Positions 23,399 through 26,967 of a stretch of 26,967 bases of DNA are shown in pieces. Source of the DNA: a virus. The number at the start of each line of letters is the position of its first letter. Positions within the stretch are counted from its first letter, which is position 1. A program made the position numbers and the translations under genes. The notes under the pieces were generated by a model, which was not told where the DNA came from, did no database searches, and saw nothing but the letters and a program-made list of their open reading frames with translations. The stretch covers positions 1 to 26,967 of the IMG/VR virus record IMGVR_UViG_3300048921_000195; one strand, written 5' to 3'.

Positions 23399-24424
23399 AT
23401 GCCCTGGTACAAAGCCGGGACGGTTTCTGTCGTCCAAAATTCCAATGTGGTAGCCGGGAACAGCACTGCATTCATTTCCAACAGCAGGACGGGCGATGCC
23501 TTTCGAGGGCCGGACGGGCGCTGGTACGAAGTCATCAACCTGGCTAGCGATACATCGATGTCGATTTATCCGAGCTACCAGGGAGTGACCGATCCCGCAG
23601 GCACCTATGCGTTGGCCCCCATGCAGGGCTACGTCAAAGCCTCAGCAGACGCGTTAAGGTCACTCGTCAACCAGTATGGCGGGGTGATGGCCGTGCTCGG
23701 CACGGTCGCCACGCTGGCCGGTGTTCGGGACTCTCTCGATCTGACCGACACTGATGGCCTTCCGGAGGGCGCGACCAACAAATATCTCTCCAATGCCGGT
23801 GTACTGGCTGTGGTGCTCGATGGTTTCTCGATACCCTCCGCCACAGCGGTTGTAGCCACGGACTCGATCCTAGCTGCCTTTGGCAAGCTGCAGGCAAGCA
23901 TGAATGCCCGGGCCAAAAAGGGCGCAAACGAAGACATTACGTCGTTGCTCGGCCTCACCACCGCATTATCTATCGCTCAGGGTGGTACAGGAGCCACTTC
24001 CGCCGGTGATGCGCGTACAGCGCTGGGGTTGAAGTACACCGCCACCGCAGACCTGGTGGGCACCGTCTCTCAGTCCGGTGGTCTTCCTACGGGATCGATC
24101 ATTGAGCGCAAATCGAATGCTGGTGGCGAATGGGTGAAGTTTGCCGATGGCACGCTCATCTGTTGGAGCGGGGCGGCGTCCATCCCAACTGGCGTTATCG
24201 GTGCGAACAACGTGGGTACGGTGGTCACGCTCACGCTCCCAATCGCTTTTGCCAATGCTCAGTTCAATATCTCGGCAACCGCCGGCCCGAATAGCTCGAA
24301 CGACCAATACGGCGTGACGAACGCGATTCCGAACGGCACCAATTCAATCAATGTCGTCATCCGTAACGGCGCGACGGCTCAGACGTTCAACATGCGATTT
24401 CTTGTTGTTGGGAGGTGGTTCTGA
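23399..24424 (+). CDS. Tail fibre protein
   Basis: Side or distal tail fibre. The 341-residue protein has the N-terminal attachment module common in Pseudomonas phage fibres (MPWYKAGTVSVVQNSNVVAG, then FRGPDGRWYEVINL), a central helical/triple-helical part with DLTDTDGLPEGATNKYLSN, and the collar-like motif AQGGTGATSAGDARTALGL that occurs in many fibres. The C-terminal receptor-facing part (WVKFADGTLICWSG...) ends FNMRFLVVGRWF, a beta-structured tip. GGAG at 23387-23390, 8 bases upstream, supports ATG 23399. The stop overlaps the chaperone-like gene as TGATG. Shorter than many long fibres, so probably a compact fibre or tip protein. Confidence 0.88.
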   Translation: MPWYKAGTVSVVQNSNVVAGNSTAFISNSRTGDAFRGPDGRWYEVINLASDTSMSIYPSYQGVTDPAGTYALAPMQGYVKASADALRSLVNQYGGVMAVLGTVATLAGVRDSLDLTDTDGLPEGATNKYLSNAGVLAVVLDGFSIPSATAVVATDSILAAFGKLQASMNARAKKGANEDITSLLGLTTALSIAQGGTGATSAGDARTALGLKYTATADLVGTVSQSGGLPTGSIIERKSNAGGEWVKFADGTLICWSGAASIPTGVIGANNVGTVVTLTLPIAFANAQFNISATAGPNSSNDQYGVTNAIPNGTNSINVVIRNGATAQTFNMRFLVVGRWF

Positions 24425-25143
24425 TGGATATTTTGCTGATCCCACAGCGGCGTGACGACTCGCTACATGCGGAGCGTCGCGGCGACACCATGGTGCTGAA
24501 CGGACAGTCGTTCGACTTTTCAGGCGTGGGCGAAGGCGACACTCTGCCGCGTGGGGCGATTGATTCCGAATGGATCGTCGGCGATGTCGAAAGGAAGAGC
24601 GGTCAACTCAGACTGACCTTGTTGCTGCCGAACCCAAGCAATTACAGCCCGGAGCAGGCTTTCCCGGCGCCGCTGCTGAGAGTGCCGGACGGTGATGTCG
24701 TCTTTCCCCGACCCTTGCCGCTCGAGCCCGGTGAAACGGGGCCAGCGCCGGCTCCCCTCGAATGGCCCCAGCAGCAGGGAAGCGTCGATTGGTCGCAACT
24801 GGTGACGGCACAAATGAAGGCGGCAGCGCAGTCGGCTGCACATATAGCAGAGATGAAATCTGAGCTTGCCGCACGCAACACACGAGCCGCTACGCAAATC
24901 GCAAGAATTCAGGACCGTGTCGACACTCTGGGGTATGGCATGGATGCAGGCGAGGCAACGGCGGCCGACGAGGCTGAGCAGGCTGCGCTGATCACTAGCC
25001 TCAAGGCGTGGAAGGGGTACAAGTTTTCCCTGGGCAAGGTTCCGGGACTGCCAACCTGGGCGACTTCACCAGCATGGCCAGCGGAACCGCCCATCCCGGT
25101 TATCGAGGCCGCGCCAATGTCGCGAGCCCCCGACGAGTTCTGA
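24424..25143 (+). CDS. Tail fibre assembly/chaperone-like protein
   Basis: Likely assists trimerisation of the preceding fibre. The 239-residue product has an N-terminal domain (MDILLIPQRRDDSLHAERRG...), a Pro-rich linker (LPLEPGETGPAPAPLEW), a helical middle (QMKAAAQSAAHIAEMKSELA) and a C-terminal block LKAWKGYKFSLGKVPGLPTW followed by SPAWPAEPPIP. That block matches the 'W..Y...L......W...P.WP..P' pattern of phage tail assembly chaperones of the Tfa/APC type (family recalled, not searched). ATG 24424 is chosen because GGAGG at 24411-24415 lies 8 bases upstream; a GTG at 24415 is in frame but sits on that site. It overlaps the fibre stop. Confidence 0.78.
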   Translation: MDILLIPQRRDDSLHAERRGDTMVLNGQSFDFSGVGEGDTLPRGAIDSEWIVGDVERKSGQLRLTLLLPNPSNYSPEQAFPAPLLRVPDGDVVFPRPLPLEPGETGPAPAPLEWPQQQGSVDWSQLVTAQMKAAAQSAAHIAEMKSELAARNTRAATQIARIQDRVDTLGYGMDAGEATAADEAEQAALITSLKAWKGYKFSLGKVPGLPTWATSPAWPAEPPIPVIEAAPMSRAPDEF

Positions 25144-25160
25144 AAAAAGCATCAATCGAA

Positions 25161-25187
25161 AACCCGCCATCGAGCGGGTATTTTTTT
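25161..25187 (+). terminator. Terminator-like hairpin before endolysin
   Basis: ACCCGC (25162-25167), loop CATCGA, GCGGGT (25174-25179), A, then seven T (25181-25187). The start codon of the endolysin follows 15 bases later. The core differs from the hairpin at 9495-9514 by a single loop base. Confidence 0.78.
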
Positions 25188-25202
25188 GTCTGGAGAAAAC
25201 TG

Positions 25203-25628
25203 ATGACTGTTACCGAACGAGATCGGGAAATTCTTGCGCGCACGCTATGGGGCGAGGCGCGCGGCGAATCGCCGGCGGGCAAGATTGCCGTGGCCTGGAC
25301 GATTCGCAACCGGGTGTTCGACGGCAAGACCAATTCGTGGTGGGGTGACGGGTACGCGGGCGTGTGCCAGAAGCCGTACCAGTTCAGCTGCTGGAACAAG
25401 GGTGACCCGAACTATGCATTTTTGAGTGGCGCGCGGGAGATCCCGCTCCGAGAACTGGCGCAGTGCCGGATCGCTGCCGACCAGGTGATCGACGGCAAGG
25501 TGCCGGATCCTACCGGCGGCGCCACGCACTATTACGCGCTCAGCATGAAGGTCGCGCCCGGTTGGGCGGTGAAGGCGAAGCGGACGCTGTTGCTCGGCGG
25601 CCACGTCTTCTTCAAGGATGTCCCGTGA
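25203..25628 (+). CDS. Endolysin, SleB-like cell wall hydrolase
   Basis: Peptidoglycan hydrolase that breaks the wall for lysis. The 141-residue protein has the SleB/cell wall hydrolase 2 pattern: ILARTLWGEARGESPAGKIA with predicted catalytic Glu18, then VAWTIRNRV, YAGVCQKPYQFSCWN, and a C-terminal GGATHYYALSMKVAPGW. No signal peptide is present, so it needs a holin for export. ATG 25203 is preceded by TCTGGAGAAAACTG; the longer open frame reaching back to 25008 passes through the terminator hairpin and the previous gene and is not used. Its stop overlaps the Rz start (TGATG). It looks complete and catalytically intact. Confidence 0.92.
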   Translation: MTVTERDREILARTLWGEARGESPAGKIAVAWTIRNRVFDGKTNSWWGDGYAGVCQKPYQFSCWNKGDPNYAFLSGAREIPLRELAQCRIAADQVIDGKVPDPTGGATHYYALSMKVAPGWAVKAKRTLLLGGHVFFKDVP

Positions 25629-26088
25629 TGGTTGTGCCGTGGCGTGCTATCGGTGCGGCCGCGCTGGTGCTGCTCGGCGCCGGCAGTGCCTGGCAATTCC
25701 AGAACTGGCGCTACGGGGGCAGTTGGCGGAGCAGGCCCGGCTGCACACAGAAGCCCTGAATCAGCTGACCATGGCCGCTCCCACCGCGCAGAAGTCCGAG
25801 CAGGACAAGCGCCTGGCGCTAGAGCAGCGGCAGGCGGCCAGCGACAAAACCCACTCCGAGAAAATGACCAATGCTCAAAAAGCCCAAGCTCTTCTGCGCG
25901 ATCGCCTTGCCACTTCTGATCTGCGGCTGTCAGTCCTCCTCGACGCAGGTTCAGCCGGTGGCTGCTCAGTGCCTGCCACCGCCGGCGCCGTGGATCATGC
26001 AGCCGTACGCGCCAGACTTGACCCAGCGCATGCTCAACGAATTGTCGAGATAAATAGCGGGCTCAATTGGTCAAACTTGCGCACTTAA
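25628..26088 (+). pseudogene. Rz: Rz-like inner-membrane spanin, frameshifted and 3'-truncated
   Basis: Inner-membrane spanin subunit that, with Rz1, fuses inner and outer membranes at lysis. Frame one starts at ATG 25628 and gives the N-terminal anchor (VPWRAIGAAALVLLGAGSAW) followed by QFQNWRYG, then becomes nonsense and stops at 25757-25759. After GGGGG (25715-25719) the -1 frame continues with the expected Rz body: QLAEQARLHTEALNQLTMAA, RLALEQRQAASDKTHSEKM and LRLSVLLDAGSAGGCSVPAT. A single missing base in the G run explains both frames. The C terminus runs DPAHAQRIVEI and then NSGLNWSNLRT, lacking the usual '...GLIAL.ACQ.Y' ending, so the 3' end also appears lost near 26050. A sequencing homopolymer error is possible for the first defect but not the second. 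Confidence 0.8.
25871..26053 (+). CDS. Rz1: Rz1-like outer-membrane spanin lipoprotein, nested in Rz
   Basis: Outer-membrane spanin encoded in an alternative frame inside the Rz gene. The 60-residue product MLKKPKLFCAIALPLLICGC... has a lipoprotein signal peptide with a Cys at position 20 (ICGC), then a short Pro-rich mature part (CLPPPAPWIMQPYAPDL), typical of Rz1. The nested arrangement matches the Rz/Rz1 pairs of lambda-like phages. The end (MLNELSR) is shorter than many relatives as I remember them and coincides with the place where Rz loses its normal ending, so a few C-terminal residues may be missing. Upstream GAGAAAATG offers a modest ribosome-binding site. Confidence 0.85.
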   Translation: MLKKPKLFCAIALPLLICGCQSSSTQVQPVAAQCLPPPAPWIMQPYAPDLTQRMLNELSR

Positions 26089-26967
26089 TTTATCTTTTTT
26101 ATGAACGGCAAAATCTGCGCATAAATAATCCCCCATATTGCCGCGATCAAAAGATTGAAGGTGATTAGGCGAAATACCGCAAAAAAGGCAGCGTATACGA
26201 TCATCGTAATTAACGTTGCTCGAATCAGGGTATAGGGGGTCGATTCCGATTTGACCAAATTCAGCCGAAAAACTACAGGGCCAAATAGCACAAAAGCGTA
26301 AATTGCGAGCCCGCTAATTCCGCCTACCATCAACATGTAAAATGGCCAATTGTGAACATATCCGACAGATTTGGTTAGTAAAGTGCCCTCTGAAGTTTCC
26401 CATTGCATTTCATGTTTAATACCAAAGCCATTGCCTAGCGCAGGATTTTCTAAGAACATCTTCCATGCAATGCTGTACTCATAAAGTCGCGAACTGACAT
26501 TGAAGTCCTTAGTATGATTTTTACTAGGTTCTTCTGTTGGTTCTGCGGCGCTTCTTGTACTGTTGATAGTGTTTTTTCTAGTTGAATCCTTTGAGTATGG
26601 TGTTGCTTGAGTGTTGTCGCTTTTTACGCTAGATGACTGAATTATTGTTTCTGGTGCTGTGTAGGCTTTGATGTCGCTTTTATCTATGTCAGTAAATTGC
26701 TTTGCGTTTTCGGACGATTTGCCGGCTTCATTCTTTTTAGTTAGGGTAGGCGTTGGTGGTGCATATGCAGTTGAGTCTATTTCTAATGGCCGCACTTCGA
26801 CCAAAGTGCTCATTCTGCCGATCCATATGTCCTGCATTCCAGTAGCGAAAATGAAAGATAATCCAGTGCCGATAAGAATTGTGGAGATCGATAATAATTT
26901 CAGTCGCAATGATTTGCGGAAAAATAGAATAAATAATGAAAACAAAGCTATAGTTAGCACTGCGCTC
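26085..26967 (-). CDS. O-antigen ligase/polymerase-like membrane protein (5' partial)
   Basis: Wzy_C/O-antigen ligase-type integral membrane protein acting on lipid-linked glycan repeat units at the periplasmic face. The frame is open to the window edge, so the N terminus is missing; the GTG at 26960 is only an internal codon. After one or two hydrophobic segments there is a hydrophilic Ser/Thr/Lys-rich stretch of about 100 residues (26460-26800). The conserved part follows: SRLYEYSIAWKMFLENPALG, NGFG, then YVHNWPFYMLMVGGISGLA (periplasmic His/Asn loop), and two more membrane segments to the end. It is much more AT-rich than the phage genes and is on the opposite strand. It may be a host gene next to the prophage end or a phage-carried serotype-conversion gene. 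Confidence 0.82.
   Translation of the reverse strand, partial: SAVLTIALFSLFILFFRKSLRLKLLSISTILIGTGLSFIFATGMQDIWIGRMSTLVEVRPLEIDSTAYAPPTPTLTKKNEAGKSSENAKQFTDIDKSDIKAYTAPETIIQSSSVKSDNTQATPYSKDSTRKNTINSTRSAAEPTEEPSKNHTKDFNVSSRLYEYSIAWKMFLENPALGNGFGIKHEMQWETSEGTLLTKSVGYVHNWPFYMLMVGGISGLAIYAFVLFGPVVFRLNLVKSESTPYTLIRATLITMIVYAAFFAVFRLITFNLLIAAIWGIIYAQILPFIKKIN

Noticed and set aside
25008-25202. Upstream 65-codon extension of the endolysin frame
   Set aside because: It overlaps the fibre chaperone gene in another frame and crosses a terminator hairpin; family similarity begins at the ATG at 25203, which has a good ribosome-binding site.
25711-25722. Programmed -1 frameshift in Rz
   Set aside because: The site is C GGG GGC, not a canonical X XXY YYZ heptamer, and spanins of this type are not known to be frameshifted; a deletion or read error in the G run is simpler.
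1-26967. tRNA genes, CRISPR arrays, insertion sequences, integrase
   Set aside because: I saw no cloverleaf-like sequence, no regularly spaced direct repeats, no transposase frame with terminal inverted repeats, and no recombinase motif in any plausible frame.

Overview
The window is most of the late (structural and lysis) operon of a lambda/HK97-type siphophage prophage. It is almost certainly in a Pseudomonas-like gammaproteobacterium: the structural genes are GC-rich with Pseudomonas-style codon use, and the fibre, spanin and lysin proteins resemble Pseudomonas prophage families. The host assignment is inference from memory of protein families, not a search result. No integrase, repressor or replication gene is present, so only the packaging-to-lysis half of the phage is visible. 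The left edge cuts the small terminase gene. The right edge cuts a reverse-strand, AT-rich O-antigen ligase/polymerase-like gene.

Layout. (1) 1-4194: packaging and head initiation, with small terminase (partial), large terminase, DUF4055-type portal and a Mu gpF-like minor head protein, all overlapping or abutting. (2) 4203-4742: a reverse-strand, AT-richer gene for a single-pass membrane protein (a moron). (3) 4868-7207: scaffold-like protein, major capsid protein, and a coiled-coil/HeH protein. (4) 7263-9472: head-tail connector block (DnaT-like adaptor, small ORF, head closure, gp10-like neck protein, tail terminator). (5) 9543-16092: tail tube, tail assembly chaperone with a canonical GGGAAAC -1 frameshift site making a gpGT-like fusion, 1108-residue tape measure, and gpM-, gpL- and gpK-like tail-tip proteins. 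(6) 16118-18098: a moron island between gpK and gpI, with a small forward gene, two reverse-strand genes (one a membrane protein) and two lipoproteins (one BamE/SmpA-like). (7) 18144-25143: gpI, gpJ and the fibre/chaperone cassette. (8) 25203-26088: SleB-like endolysin and an overlapping Rz/Rz1 spanin pair. Rz carries a frameshift at a G5 run and both spanins appear cut short at their 3' ends. (9) 26085 to the end: the partial Wzy-like gene.

The genes cooperate as one late transcription unit: terminase loads DNA through the portal into a scaffold-built capsid, connectors join it to a tail whose length is set by the tape measure, gpJ and fibres choose the host, and lysin plus spanins release virions. 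No holin is visible here. The most noteworthy signals are: five short terminator-like hairpins placed just upstream of start codons along the operon (two nearly identical, three ending in TTTTTTTATG); the frameshift-encoded C-terminal extension of the chaperone, which has no start codon of its own; a nested palindrome in the divergent region of the moron island; and the damaged spanin/O-antigen gene junction.
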